Of a stretch of DNA of 64,000 nt, positions 26,031-35,341 are shown in pieces. The translations under genes were made by a program, and so were the position numbers. The notes beneath the pieces were generated by a model. It saw nothing but the letters and a program-made list of their open reading frames with translations. It was not told the DNA's origin and did no database searches. Positions within the stretch are counted from its first letter, which is position 1; every line of letters begins with the position of its first letter. The stretch comes from Actinoallomurus soli (GTDB taxonomy: Bacteria; Actinomycetota; Actinomycetes; Streptosporangiales; Streptosporangiaceae): assembly GCF_024055715.1 (NCBI RefSeq), contig NZ_JAMXMV010000011.1, positions 62,001 to 126,000 of the forward strand. Reading direction: 5' to 3'.

Positions 26031-28148
26031 ATGACATCGATGACCTCCGGACCACCCCGGCAGGCCGAACCCGAGGGCGGCGTACGAGCCGCCCGCGGCG
26101 GTCGCCTGGCACGCCGGGTGCTGCGCGGATCCGCCGGCGACCCGGCGTGGGCGCGTCCCGCGCTGCTCGGCCTCCTCGCCGCCACCGCGGTGCTGTACGT
26201 GTGGGGGCTGGGCGCCTCCGGCTGGGCGAACGCCTTCTACTCGGCGGCGGTCCAGGCCGGAACGCGCAGTTGGGAGGCGTTCTTCTTCGGATCCTCGGAC
26301 GCGTCGAACTTCATCACCGTCGACAAGACGCCGATGGCGCTGTGGCCGATGGAGCTGTCCGCCCGGATCTTCGGGGTGAACGCCTGGAGCATCCTGGTGC
26401 CGCAGGCCCTCATGGGGGTCGCGGCGGTCGGGGTGGTGTACGCGGCGGTCCGGCGTTCGCTCGGTGGGCGCGGTGACCGGACCGCGATCGCCGGGGCGCT
26501 GCTGGCGGGGGCCGTCCTGGCGACCACGCCGGTGGCCGCGCTGATGTTCCGGTTCAACAACCCGGACGCGCTGCTCGTCCTGCTGCTCGCGCTCGGCGCG
26601 TACGGGGTCGTGCGGGCGGTGGAGGGCGCGAGCACCCGGTGGCTGGTGTTCGCGGCGTCCTGCGTGGGGCTGGGGTTCCTGGCCAAGATGCTGCAGGCGT
26701 TCCTCGTCGTGCCGGCGTTCGCGCTGGTGTACCTGCTGGCGGCGCCCGCGCCCGTACGGCGGCGGATCGGGCAGCTGCTCCTCGCGGGGGTCGCGCTGGT
26801 CGTCGCGGCGGGATGGTGGGTCGCGATCGTCGCCCTGGTGCCGTCGGGCTCCCGCCCGTACATCGGCGGTTCCCAGCACGACAGCGTGCTGGAGCTCGCC
26901 CTGGGCTACAACGGCCTCGGCCGGCTGAGCGGGAACGAGACGGGCGGGCTCGGCAACCTCAACCAGGACGCCGGGCCGATGCGGATGTTCGACGGTGAGC
27001 TCGGCGGGCAGATCGCGTGGCTGCTGCCGGCGGCGCTGGTCCTGCTCGTCGCCGGGCTGTGGCTGACGCGCGGCCGGGAGCGCCGCCGCGAGTTCGCCGG
27101 GTTCGCGCTGTGGGGCGGCTGGCTGCTGGTGACCGGCCTGGTGTTCAGTCTCATGCAGGGGATCTTCCACGGGTACTACACGGTCGCGCTGGCCCCGGCG
27201 GTCGCGGCGCTCACCGGGATGGGCGCGGCGGTGCTGTGGCGGGAACGGCACCGGCCGGCCGCGTCCTTCACGCTCGCCGGGACGGTCGCGCTGACCGCCT
27301 GGTGGTCGTACGTCCTGCTCGGCCGCACGCCGGACTTCGTGCCGTGGCTGCGGCTGGTCGTGCTGGTCGGCGGCCTGCTCGCCGCCGCGCTGCTGGCCTC
27401 GGCCGGGCGCGCCCCGCGCCGGCTGCTCGGCACGGCGCTGGTCGTGGCCGCGCTCACGTCGGTCGCCGGGCCGGCCGCGTACGCGGTCGAGACGGCCGGT
27501 ACTCCGCACACGGGGGCGATCCCGACGGCAGGGCCGTCGTCCGGGCGGGGCGGGATGCCGGGGTTCGGCGGGCGCGCCGGTGGCATGGGGCGCGGCTTCC
27601 GCGCGCAGGGCGGCGGCCGTGGCGGGTTCCCCGGAGGCGGCTTCGCCGGTGGCGGGTTCCCGGGCGGCGGGTTCCCCGGGGGGCCGCGCACCGGTAACGG
27701 GGGGATGCCGCAGTCGCCGGGCGGCGGCATGCGGGGGCCGGGTGGGGGCGGTGGCCCGGGCGGGCTGCTGAACGCCACCACCCCGAGCGCCGCACTGACC
27801 TCCGCGCTCGAGCGGAACGCCGGCTCCTACACCTGGGTCGCCGCGACGGTCGGGTCGAACAACGCCGCCGGATACCAGCTGGCGACCGGCGAGCCGGTGA
27901 TGGCGGTCGGCGGGTTCAACGGCACCGACCCGGCGCCGAGCCTGCAGCGGTTCCAGGAGTACGTCCGCGCGAAGCGGATCCACTACTTCATCGGCGGGTC
28001 GACGATGGGGATGTCGCGGGGTACGGGCTCCGGCGGCAGCGACGTGGCCCAGCAGATCGCGTCCTGGGTGCAGGGGAACTTCACCGCCGAGACGGTCGGC
28101 GGCACGACGGTGTACGACCTGTCGTCGCAGGCGAAGGGGACGGCGTGA
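26031..28148 (+). CDS. ArnT/GT39-like membrane glycosyltransferase with Gly-rich insert
   Basis: 705 residues. The N-terminal two-thirds has about eleven membrane segments and the GT39/ArnT-type luminal loop: [20 protein letters not shown] and [20 protein letters not shown] (catalytic Asp in VDK). A second loop reads [20 protein letters not shown]. Residues ~500-585 are very Gly-rich with GGF(P/A)GGG repeats and probably disordered. The last ~120 residues form an extracellular domain ([20 protein letters not shown]). Such proteins use polyprenyl-phosphate sugars to modify cell-surface polymers; the acceptor is unknown. There is no obvious ribosome-binding site, so the start may be ATG 26031 or 26040. 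Confidence 0.88.
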   Translation: MTSMTSGPPRQAEPEGGVRAARGGRLARRVLRGSAGDPAWARPALLGLLAATAVLYVWGLGASGWANAFYSAAVQAGTRSWEAFFFGSSDASNFITVDKTPMALWPMELSARIFGVNAWSILVPQALMGVAAVGVVYAAVRRSLGGRGDRTAIAGALLAGAVLATTPVAALMFRFNNPDALLVLLLALGAYGVVRAVEGASTRWLVFAASCVGLGFLAKMLQAFLVVPAFALVYLLAAPAPVRRRIGQLLLAGVALVVAAGWWVAIVALVPSGSRPYIGGSQHDSVLELALGYNGLGRLSGNETGGLGNLNQDAGPMRMFDGELGGQIAWLLPAALVLLVAGLWLTRGRERRREFAGFALWGGWLLVTGLVFSLMQGIFHGYYTVALAPAVAALTGMGAAVLWRERHRPAASFTLAGTVALTAWWSYVLLGRTPDFVPWLRLVVLVGGLLAAALLASAGRAPRRLLGTALVVAALTSVAGPAAYAVETAGTPHTGAIPTAGPSSGRGGMPGFGGRAGGMGRGFRAQGGGRGGFPGGGFAGGGFPGGGFPGGPRTGNGGMPQSPGGGMRGPGGGGGPGGLLNATTPSAALTSALERNAGSYTWVAATVGSNNAAGYQLATGEPVMAVGGFNGTDPAPSLQRFQEYVRAKRIHYFIGGSTMGMSRGTGSGGSDVAQQIASWVQGNFTAETVGGTTVYDLSSQAKGTA

Positions 28149-28225
28149 CGGGGCGGAATATCTGGGAACGAAATTCGTTGTCGTGTTCGGTGCGGAGGGA
28201 CCGCACGTCTCAGAGGGGAGACACC

Positions 28226-28390
28226 GTGGCGAGGAACCAGCTCCGGCCGGTCGTGAAGCTCCGGTCCACGGCGGGCACCGGCTACACCTACGTGACCCGC
28301 AAGAACCGCCGCAACGACCCCGACCGGCTCACACTCAGCAAGTACGACCCGATCGCCCGCCGCCACGTCGCGTTCCGCGAAGAGCGCTGA
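28226..28390 (+). CDS. rpmG: 50S ribosomal protein L33, zinc-free type
   Basis: 54 residues: [35 protein letters not shown] and the end [10 protein letters not shown]. It is a normal-length L33, but the two CxxC zinc-binding pairs of the zinc form are absent. In Streptomyces such C-minus paralogues replace the zinc form under zinc starvation and are Zur-controlled. The GTG is preceded by GAGGGGAG five bases upstream. A short dyad AACGA-3-TCGTT at 28167-28179 lies in the leader but does not clearly match the Zur box I know. The gene stands alone between the glycosyltransferase and the second GH35. Confidence 0.95.
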   Translation: MARNQLRPVVKLRSTAGTGYTYVTRKNRRNDPDRLTLSKYDPIARRHVAFREER

Positions 28391-28406
28391 GCCCGGCGGA
28401 CGGGAG

Positions 28407-28445
28407 CCGCGCGGGACGCCGGGCCCGGCGAGCGGGCCCGCGCGG
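28407..28445. terminator. Nested hairpin between convergent rpmG and GH35 genes
   Basis: Outer arms CCGCGCGGG (28407-28415) and CCCGCGCGG (28437-28445) enclose the palindrome GCCGGGCCCGGC. It sits midway between two convergent stop codons and may act in both directions. Confidence 0.5.
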
Positions 28446-28465
28446 TGACTTCCGGCGAACCGGGG

Positions 28466-31375
28466 TCAGCGTGGGGCGGTGACGTCCGAGACCCGCAGAC
28501 TCGTGGCCAGGTCGGCGTACTGCCGCAGCCCGACCTGGCCGAGGCCGCCGGTCCTGCCGTCCTCGTTCCAGACCGCGATCGCGAGGGTGTTCCGGCCGTC
28601 GGTGCGGAGAATCCCCGGCGGGATCGGGAAGCTCCGCTGCGGGCCGACGTCGTTGACGTACCGGCCGAGCTGCCAGCCGTTCACGAACAGCAGCGCGCGG
28701 TAGTGCCGGGACTCGTCGTCGGTGAACGTCACGCCGAGCGGCACGTCCTGGCCCTTCGGCAGGCTCAGGTCGAACGTCGTCTCGTACCAGGAGATCCCGG
28801 GTCTCTTGTCGCGGTGCGGCAGGGTCGTGGCCGTCCAGCCGGCGCCCGTACCGCCGGGCAGGTACCAGCCGTTCCGCTCACCGAACAGGCCGCCGGTGTT
28901 GAACGGGCCGCGCGCGGGATCGGGGAGGGTCTCCCCGCCCGCGCTGCCCTGGATGCGCCAGGTGAGCGGCGCGGTCGATCCGCGGAGCTTCGCGCCGGTC
29001 AGGCCGCGGGGCTCCTTGTGGGTGTCGGTGGAGTCGAAGTCCTCGTTGTGCCCCATGTCCTCCACGAGCACCGACAGCACGTTGTCCCGGCCCTTCGCGA
29101 CCGCACCGGCGGGGAAGGCGAACGTGTGCCGGCCGTCCCCGCTACTGCCGAGGAACCGGCCGTTCAGCCACGCCGAGTAGACGCCGGCCTTGCCGGTCCC
29201 GGCGGTCAGGGTGATCCCGGCCTCCCGGCCCTTCGCCGTGAAGTGCGCGCGGTACCAGACGTCGCCGTGATGGAAGCCGTAGTCGTCGGCGTACAGCACC
29301 GGCGACGTGGCGGGCGGCGTCGGGTTGTTCGTCGTCTTGTGGTCCGCGACCGTCCAGGCGCGGTCGTCGAAGCCCGGCCGTGCCTCGGGCGACTCCGCGC
29401 GCGTCTTCCAGCCGGTCAGTGCCGGAAGGGTGACGGGCCGGGGCCCGGCGAGCCGGCCGGTGAGGGTGTCGTTCCCGGCCGTCCGTACGGGCGCGCCGTT
29501 CCAGGTGACCGTCCGTACGGACGGCGCGGTGAAGACCTCCAGGTCGGTCGGCGCGGACGTGTCGCCGGTGAGGGCCAGCGCCGAGCCCTGGACCACCGAC
29601 GACCGTACGAGCTCGGGCCCCCGGACGAGGACGGGCCCGGCGGCGGTGTCCTGGCGCCAGAAGCGCGCCGCCTCCTGGTCCGTCGCCAGGAGCAGCAGGA
29701 CGGGCACGCCGCCGCGCGGCGTGACGAGGACGCGCGCCAGCCCCTGGTGCGTGTAGTTCAGGCGCAGGTCCCCGCGGCCGGCGTTCCAGACGTGGCGTAC
29801 CTTCCCGGACATCACGGTGACCGAGGGTTCGGCGTCGTAGTGCAGCACGGTCTCGCCGTCCTCGCCCCGGCGCCCGTACAGCAGTGCGACGTCCCGATCG
29901 CCGATGCGGCCGTGCGTCATGATCTCCGAGGTGGAGTACCGCAGGTCCTGTGAGCCGAGCCGGTACCCGGCGACGAGCAGCTTGGAGTCCCGGCCCGCGA
30001 GCTTGATGCTCGTGCCCGGCTCCTGCGGGACGGAGGGGTAGGAGGGCTTGGCGCCGCCCTGCGTCCCGGCGTTCAGGTCGATCGGCACGTGCGTGGTCTC
30101 GGTCGTGGTGGACGTCGCGTCCCGGTGCCGCAGCACGTAGAAGTGCGTGCCGTCGTCCGGGTTCGCCCGCGCGGTGAGGTGCAGGTCGGTGTTGGTCGGC
30201 CCGTCCGCCGAGACCGACTTCGTCTTGGTCAGCGGCGCCACCGCCTGCGTGAGGTACCCGAGCCGCTTCGCCTCGTCGTACTTCGGCGTCAGCTCCCGGT
30301 CCTCCTTGATGGCCGACCCGTAGTCGTAGGACGTGTACACGTGGCTCGGATCGGCGAGCCAGCCCCACGAGGTCCCGCCGTACGTCATGTAGAAGTTCTG
30401 CATCGTGACGCCGGTCGCGATGTTGTTCTCGTAGAAGACCTTCTCGAAGTCCGGGCCGGTCAGCTTCCGGCACTTGTCGTATCCGGAACCGCCCCACGGG
30501 TCGTACGCTCCGCCCTGGAACTCCGGAGTGAAGATCGGCGCGTCGTCCCGGAAGCGCGGCAGGGTGCTCAGCCCGTTCCACCGGTCCGGGGTCGAGCAGT
30601 TGAACTTCTGCGGGTAGCTGTCCTGACCCGGCAGGTCGACCGACCCGCCGCCGGTCGCCCACTTCGAGGCGCCACAGCAGTGGTTGTGCGTGAACGGCAC
30701 GTCGATCCCGTCGGCGCGGACCTGCTGCTTCAGGTCCTTCATGTACGCCTTGTCGGTGTGGGTGCCGTACTCGTTCTCGATCTGGTACAGGATCACCGGC
30801 CCCGTACCGTCGGTGAACTGGTGCCGGGCGATGATCGGATCGACGTGCCGCAGCCACTCCTGGTACGCGGCGGTGTAGTCGGGGGCGCTCGACCGCGCCC
30901 GGCCCTTCTGCGTCGTCAGCCAGCCAGGGAAGCCGCCGCTGTCGGTCTCGGCGTTGATGTACGGCCCCGGGCGCGCGATGACGTAGATGCCCACCTGCTG
31001 CGCGATGTCGAGGAGCCGGTCGATGTCGCGTACGCCGGTGAAGTCGTAGACGCCCTGCTTCGGGGAGTGGTAGGCCCAGTCGAAGTAGATGGACGTCGCG
31101 TTGTACCCCGCGGCCTTGAACTTCTGGAGCACGTCCAGCCACAGGTCGGGGCTCGGCAGCCGCCAGTAGTGGAACTCCGCCGACCACAGGTAGACCCGGT
31201 CGCCGTCGAGCTTCAGCGAGTAGTGGTCGTACGCCACCGTGTGCGCCTTGTGCGCCGGCTGCGGGGTGTCCGGCCCGTTCCGGGCCGCCAGCGTCACGGC
31301 GCCGCCGCCCACCACGGCCAGGACGACGGCGACGAAGAGGAGGAGCCGACGGCGGGCACGGGAGAGTGGGCGCAC
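28466..31375 (-). CDS. Second GH35 beta-galactosidase, secreted or membrane-anchored
   Basis: 969 residues. The N-terminal hydrophobic stretch RLLLFVAVVLAVVGGGAVTL after Arg-rich residues could be a signal peptide or an uncleaved anchor. The GH35 barrel has RVYLWSAEFHYWRLPSPDLW, ARPGPYINAE, YQIENEYGT (acid/base Glu) and FTPEFQGGAYD (nucleophile Glu). C-terminal beta domains carry WLNGRFLG and FVNGWQLGRY. It is a full-length paralogue of the enzyme at 15215 with the same domain plan. GTG 31375 has AAAGGTG five bases upstream. The locus operator TCGAAGCGCTTCGA is not seen in its upstream region, so its regulation is separate. It probably releases beta-galactose from plant polysaccharide. Confidence 0.92.
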   Translation of the reverse strand: MRPLSRARRRLLLFVAVVLAVVGGGAVTLAARNGPDTPQPAHKAHTVAYDHYSLKLDGDRVYLWSAEFHYWRLPSPDLWLDVLQKFKAAGYNATSIYFDWAYHSPKQGVYDFTGVRDIDRLLDIAQQVGIYVIARPGPYINAETDSGGFPGWLTTQKGRARSSAPDYTAAYQEWLRHVDPIIARHQFTDGTGPVILYQIENEYGTHTDKAYMKDLKQQVRADGIDVPFTHNHCCGASKWATGGGSVDLPGQDSYPQKFNCSTPDRWNGLSTLPRFRDDAPIFTPEFQGGAYDPWGGSGYDKCRKLTGPDFEKVFYENNIATGVTMQNFYMTYGGTSWGWLADPSHVYTSYDYGSAIKEDRELTPKYDEAKRLGYLTQAVAPLTKTKSVSADGPTNTDLHLTARANPDDGTHFYVLRHRDATSTTTETTHVPIDLNAGTQGGAKPSYPSVPQEPGTSIKLAGRDSKLLVAGYRLGSQDLRYSTSEIMTHGRIGDRDVALLYGRRGEDGETVLHYDAEPSVTVMSGKVRHVWNAGRGDLRLNYTHQGLARVLVTPRGGVPVLLLLATDQEAARFWRQDTAAGPVLVRGPELVRSSVVQGSALALTGDTSAPTDLEVFTAPSVRTVTWNGAPVRTAGNDTLTGRLAGPRPVTLPALTGWKTRAESPEARPGFDDRAWTVADHKTTNNPTPPATSPVLYADDYGFHHGDVWYRAHFTAKGREAGITLTAGTGKAGVYSAWLNGRFLGSSGDGRHTFAFPAGAVAKGRDNVLSVLVEDMGHNEDFDSTDTHKEPRGLTGAKLRGSTAPLTWRIQGSAGGETLPDPARGPFNTGGLFGERNGWYLPGGTGAGWTATTLPHRDKRPGISWYETTFDLSLPKGQDVPLGVTFTDDESRHYRALLFVNGWQLGRYVNDVGPQRSFPIPPGILRTDGRNTLAIAVWNEDGRTGGLGQVGLRQYADLATSLRVSDVTAPR

Positions 31376-31573
31376 GACGGCACCTTTCGCTCAGGGCAGG
31401 CAGGGAGTTCCAAGACACGCGGAGTCAACAGCGGTGGAACGTCCGTGTCAATGACGGCCCGGTAGATGTCGGCCGCATCAGGCCACCCCGGAGACCAGGT
31501 GTTTGATCATACCTGTGCTCACCGGTGACGCACGAGCGCCGCGAAGTCCGTACACTCAGAGCCGATCGATTGA

Positions 31574-31650
31574 GCGCCCATAGCTCAGCTGGATAGAGCA
31601 TCGGACTTCTAATCCGACGGTCGGGGGTTCGAATCCCTCTGGGCGCGCCA
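31574..31650 (+). tRNA. tRNA-Arg (anticodon TCT), CCA encoded
   Basis: A complete cloverleaf: acceptor GCGCCCA pairs with TGGGCGC (31640-31646), discriminator G, CCA at 31648-31650; D-arm TAGCTCAGCTGGATAGAGCA; anticodon stem TCGGA/TCCGA with loop CTTCTAA, anticodon TCT at 31608-31610; T-loop GGTTCGAATCC. It reads AGA codons, rare at this G+C. Its 3' end is a typical integration site for actinomycete elements. Confidence 0.97.
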
Positions 31651-31940
31651 CCCTCCGACCCGCCGAACGGGCCACTGACCTGCGGATACTCGGCTGCCAC
31701 CCATGATCACACGTCCGGCTGTGTCCGGCTGGTGTCAGTTGATCACAGGCGGACGCGCCGAATCCGTGTCCGAAGTCCGGTCCGTCGCGCTTCCCGGCGA
31801 CCGGCCGTGATCACGGGCTCCAGCGCGGGCCCACGATCCACTCCCCCGCCGCGGGTAAGCGTCTACGCTCGCTCAGCGAGGCAGGCCCAGACTCCTGGAG
31901 CCGGCCCGACGCTTGGACGCAGGGAAGAGGAAGGCGTGGG

Positions 31941-32528
31941 ATGAGTTCAGGGGAGCGGCCTCTAAATGAGGTCAGGTTCCTGGCGGTCTCAGAGGTAGCC
32001 GCGGTCCTGCGTGTACCCAAAGCGACCGTCTACCGCATCATCAATGCCGGCGAGTTGCCGGCTGTCCGCGTTGGCGGGTCCTTCCGCGTGCCCGAGCAGG
32101 CGGTGCATGACTATCTACGGGCACTGATGGCCGCAGCGGCGCGGAGTTACGGCATCTCACGCCACGGCCCCCTCTATCCCGCGCCGGAGACGCCAGCGGA
32201 TCAGCCGCCGGCAGCGCCCCCGATTCGCGACGAAGAACCGAGGCTGCGGCAGACGCACGACCGACCGCCGGCCTGGCGGGAGGTATCACTGGACAGCGCG
32301 CCAGAGTTGCCCGTGGTCGCGCGAGAAGTTGCCCGGAACGGTGAGATCGTCTACCTGACCGAACAGGGCCGAAGACTCGCCGCTGTCGTCCCCACCGAAA
32401 TCATCGATCACTTGAACCGCCTTGACGACGAAGAACTCACGTCTCTCCTCGAAGAGGTACGCGATGCCGCAGCCGCGCGCCGAAGGTGGGGATCAATGAC
32501 AAACGGCGAGCACGGAAAAGATCACTGA
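31941..32528 (+). CDS. Excisionase-type HTH fused to a Phd/YefM-like antitoxin domain
   Basis: 195 residues. Residues ~10-60 form an excisionase/MerR-type HTH (RFLAVSEVAAVLRVPKATVY, AGELPAVRVGGSFRVPEQAV). After a Pro-rich linker of about 60 residues, residues ~130-185 resemble a Phd/YefM antitoxin: PVVAREVARNGEIVYLTEQG followed by RRLAAVVPTEIIDHL. Usually these are separate proteins. No toxin gene follows; the next gene is a thioesterase on the other strand. The ribosome-binding site GAGGAAGG is seven bases upstream. Its position 290 bases from a tRNA-Arg 3' end suggests an integrated-element relic. It may be an autonomous DNA-binding regulator. Confidence 0.75.
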   Translation: MSSGERPLNEVRFLAVSEVAAVLRVPKATVYRIINAGELPAVRVGGSFRVPEQAVHDYLRALMAAAARSYGISRHGPLYPAPETPADQPPAAPPIRDEEPRLRQTHDRPPAWREVSLDSAPELPVVAREVARNGEIVYLTEQGRRLAAVVPTEIIDHLNRLDDEELTSLLEEVRDAAAARRRWGSMTNGEHGKDH

Positions 32529-32585
32529 GAGCCTTCACAGGCCCGATCTGGATTGGCCGGGGGACACCAAGCCGGTCCACCGGAC

Positions 32586-33002
32586 CTACTGCGGCAGACG
32601 GCGCCGGACTCGTGCGTGGAAGCGTTCGGCATCGATGATGGCGCGGCGGTGGATCCCCTGGCAGACGGTGGCGGCGTCGTCTTGTGCGTGAACGGAGAAA
32701 GTGAGCCGTCCGCCGTCGACGGCGGTGAGCTCGGCGTGGACGGTCAGCGTGCTGCCGGGGGGCGTGGGGGCTTGATGGCTGAGGTCGACGTGCACGCCCA
32801 GGGTCTGCTCACCGTCTTCCAGGTGCCCGTCCAGGGCGCGCATGCAGGTCCACTCCACAATGCCGATCAGGTACCCGGTGGCCAGAACCGGGGGCAGGGC
32901 GGCGAAGTGCTCGGATTCGGGCAGCAGGTGGGGAACGGTGCGTTCGGCCGGTACCAGGTAGTCCAGCCGTGCGGTCAGGCCCGGCTGAAGTGAAGCGTGC
33001 AT
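32586..33002 (-). CDS. Hotdog-fold thioesterase, FlK-like
   Basis: 138 residues of the fluoroacetyl-CoA-thioesterase-like hotdog family. It reads LATGYLIGIVEWTCMRAL, then LGVHVDLSHQAPTPPGSTLT and AELTAVDGGRLTFSVHAQDD. Thr in LATG, Glu in VEW and His in LSHQAPTP occupy the places of the FlK catalytic Thr-Glu-His. It probably hydrolyses an acyl-CoA; members are general housekeeping or detoxifying thioesterases, and fluoroacetate itself is unlikely. ATG 33002 has GGAGG seven bases upstream on its strand. The neighbouring genes suggest no pathway. Confidence 0.8.
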   Translation of the reverse strand: MHASLQPGLTARLDYLVPAERTVPHLLPESEHFAALPPVLATGYLIGIVEWTCMRALDGHLEDGEQTLGVHVDLSHQAPTPPGSTLTVHAELTAVDGGRLTFSVHAQDDAATVCQGIHRRAIIDAERFHARVRRRLPQ

Positions 33003-33320
33003 GATGATCCTCCGTACGGACGGCGGGTCGGCGCTCCAGAGCGGCGACAGGTCAGGGAGCGTGGTGCTGGCGGTATAGGCGCCTCTCAGCAGGTGCATCC
33101 GAGGGACGAAGGCCCAGACGATCGTCCCAGCTGGTGCATCGACGCGTCTATGACCAGGGCCGCCGGCGTTTTCGTGGAGCCGGGTGCGTGAGACCGCTGT
33201 GTGCCTGCGGCCCAAAGCGTCGGATTCCGCTGGGTGTCGACCGCCGCACTGGTGGATCTGATCGCTTCTCCGCCGAGCGTTCAAGCCGCTCAGAGTGGTC
33301 GGCTGCGCGAGACTGGGCCG
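33003..33320. other. 318-base gap without a gene
   Basis: This lies between divergent thioesterase and phosphotransferase genes. I see no convincing coding frame, RNA or repeat; codon-position bias is weak. It presumably contains promoters for both neighbours. Confidence 0.4.
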
Positions 33321-34268
33321 ATGCGGCCTGAAGAGATTCACGGCATCGCTGCGGCGCTTGGCCGCGACGTGGTCGAGACATCAACGTTGGCGGGCGGGTT
33401 CTCTCACGAGACATACCTGGTCACCCTGACCGACGGCCAGGTTGTCGCACGGCTCGGCGGATCGAATCCTGCCGTCGAAGCCGCGGTCATGACGGCGGCC
33501 GGTCGATACGTTCCCGTCCCAGAGGTGCTGTCGGTCATACCGTCCGCAGCGGCAGGCGAGGGTACTCGGCCGGCCATGGTCCTGGAGTATGTGGCGGGGA
33601 CGCCGCTCAGCCAGGTGCTTTCCGGCGATGGACTCAGCGGGACCTCCCTGGGGGACCTCGGCGCTGAGGTGGGGCGTGTCGTCGCGGGGATCGGCGCGGT
33701 GACGTTCGAGCGCCGGGGTTTCTTCACCGACGAGCATCTGTCCGTCCGCGCGGAACGCCCGTGGTCGCAGCAACTGGGCGAGGTCGCCGAGTCCTGCATG
33801 TCCGCGGCTCCGGCGGCCCGCTTGGATCAGGCCACGCGACGGGCATGGGTGGAGCTGTGCGCGACCCACGCACCGGCGCTGACCCGAATCGATGATCACA
33901 GTCGGCTGGTCCATGCCGACGTCAACCCCAAGAACATCCTGGTCACGCACGTGCGCAACAGTTGGCGCGTCGATGCCATCCTGGATTGGGAGTTCAGCTA
34001 TTCCGGATGCCCCTATGGCGACGCGGCCAACATGGTCCGATTCGGCGTTGACTATCCCACCCGGTTCCTCGACGGCTTCTGCCGCGCTTTCGCCGAGTAC
34101 CAGCCCGCTGACCTGGCGCTCGCCGAGAACTGGAGCTACTTGGGGCGCGTCTTGGACATGTTCGCGCTCAGCGACCTTGTCACCCGTCCCTCCGGGCATC
34201 CCATCGCGGAGCAGGCGGCGGAGCAGATCAGGCGCTGGGTAACGGAGGGCCTACCACGCTCCGGCTGA
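33321..34268 (+). CDS. Aminoglycoside-phosphotransferase-family kinase
   Basis: 315 residues with an APH/choline-kinase fold. It has TLAGGFSHETYLVTLTDGQV (nucleotide loop), AMVLEYVAGTPLSQVL (hinge), LVHADVNPKNILV (Brenner motif with catalytic Asp and metal-binding Asn) and AILDWEFSYSGCPYGDAANM (metal-binding Asp). It phosphorylates a small molecule using ATP; real antibiotic resistance is not implied, as most family members act on unknown metabolites. The ribosome-binding site is weak. The gene is slightly lower in G+C than its neighbours, compatible with transfer near the tRNA site. Confidence 0.82.
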   Translation: MRPEEIHGIAAALGRDVVETSTLAGGFSHETYLVTLTDGQVVARLGGSNPAVEAAVMTAAGRYVPVPEVLSVIPSAAAGEGTRPAMVLEYVAGTPLSQVLSGDGLSGTSLGDLGAEVGRVVAGIGAVTFERRGFFTDEHLSVRAERPWSQQLGEVAESCMSAAPAARLDQATRRAWVELCATHAPALTRIDDHSRLVHADVNPKNILVTHVRNSWRVDAILDWEFSYSGCPYGDAANMVRFGVDYPTRFLDGFCRAFAEYQPADLALAENWSYLGRVLDMFALSDLVTRPSGHPIAEQAAEQIRRWVTEGLPRSG

Positions 34269-34415
34269 CAGCCGCCTTCCTGATCGAGTTCGCCTATTAC
34301 GCAGGGGCCCGAGGCGGGTGCTCGCGCCGAAGGCGGCCGGACCTGCAGCCGAGGGTGCGGTGCTCGCCGGGATCCCGGCGAGCACGGCAGGGCGCAGCCG
34401 CTCGGCGGAGAGGGG

Positions 34416-35173
34416 TCACAGCGTGATCACGACCTTGCCGTGGACGTGGCCTCCGGCTTGCAGCGCCACGGCATCGCGGATCCGCTCGATCGGGAAGGTC
34501 GCGGCGATCGGCACGGTGAGCTCGCCGGCGCGGATCACATCGGTGATCCGCTCAAGATCGGCCGGTCCGGCCGCACCGCCCCGTCGGCGAGCCTCGCGAG
34601 CTGCACGGCGAACACGCCCACCCCGCCCGCGGCACCGCCGACCAGGACGGTGTCACCGGACCTCAGGCCGATCGCCTCCAGCGCGGCGGCGGCGGTCAGG
34701 CCCGCCACCGGGAGTGTGCTCGCCACCTCGTCGACGATGCCGTCCGGCGTGGGGAACAGCATGTCGGGCGCCGCAGCCGGGACCTTCATCACCAGGAACT
34801 CCGCGACGGCCTTCGCCATCGCGCCTCCGTAGACGCGATCATCGACGGCGAACCCGTCGACGCCGGCTCCGACCTCGTCGACGACGCCGGCGAAGTCACA
34901 CCCGAAGCCGGACGGCACGGTGGCGAACCCGTCGACGCCGGCTCCGACCTCGTCGACGACGCCGGCGAAGTCACACCCGAAGCCGGACGGCACGGTGACG
35001 CCGAATCTCGCCGCCGTCTCGGGGTTCGAGGAGATCTTCCAGTCCATCGGGTTCAGGCCTGCGGCCGTCACGCGGACGCGCACCTCACCCGGCCCGGCGT
35101 GCGATTCCGGAACGTCTCGTACCTCCAGCACCTCAGGACCTCCGAAGGTCTCATAGACGACGGCTCGGCTCAT
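34416..35173 (-). pseudogene. NADP-dependent zinc-free alcohol dehydrogenase/quinone reductase, broken
   Basis: The start is good (ATG 35173 with GGAGG upstream): MSRAVVYETFGGPEVLEVRD, then AAGLNPMDWKISSNP, GFGCDFAGVVDEVGAGVDGF and LVGGAAGGVGVFAVQLAR. Three defects are visible. Twenty-five residues are duplicated in tandem (75 bp). The ~80 residues after QLAR, including the cofactor-domain core, are deleted. The C-terminal piece AATFPIERIRDAVALQAGGH followed by VHGKVVITL lies in another frame. The protein would be inactive. The family is the MDR superfamily of oxidoreductases. Confidence 0.82.
34847..34996. repeat. 75-bp perfect tandem duplication inside the dehydrogenase pseudogene
   Basis: Two head-to-tail copies with a 75-base period beginning GGCGAACCCGTCGACGCCGG (34847 and 34922). 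They look identical, so the event is recent. In the gene this repeats the residues TVPSGFGCDFAGVVDEVGAG and the five that follow. Confidence 0.9.
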
Positions 35174-35341
35174 GGAGACCTCCAGCACGCAGAAGGGATC
35201 ACTACCGTCGGAGCAGATCACGGCGTCTCACCCCCGTGGACGGCCCCCCGGGCGCGCGACCTCCGCCGCCGTCCAGGGCTCAGGCCGTGTCGGGCGCCGC
35301 CGGCGGCAGCGCGTAGGCCCAGGGTCGGGTCGGCCGGCGCC

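Noticed and set aside
31425-31700. Minus-strand frame with GIRTPDRRIRSPMLYPAELW
   Set aside because: This is the antisense translation of the tRNA-Arg gene, a frequent annotation artefact.
33003-33320. Upstream extension of the APH-family gene from GTG near 33201
   Set aside because: The added residues are not conserved-looking, and ATG 33321 begins exactly at the family's usual N-terminus.
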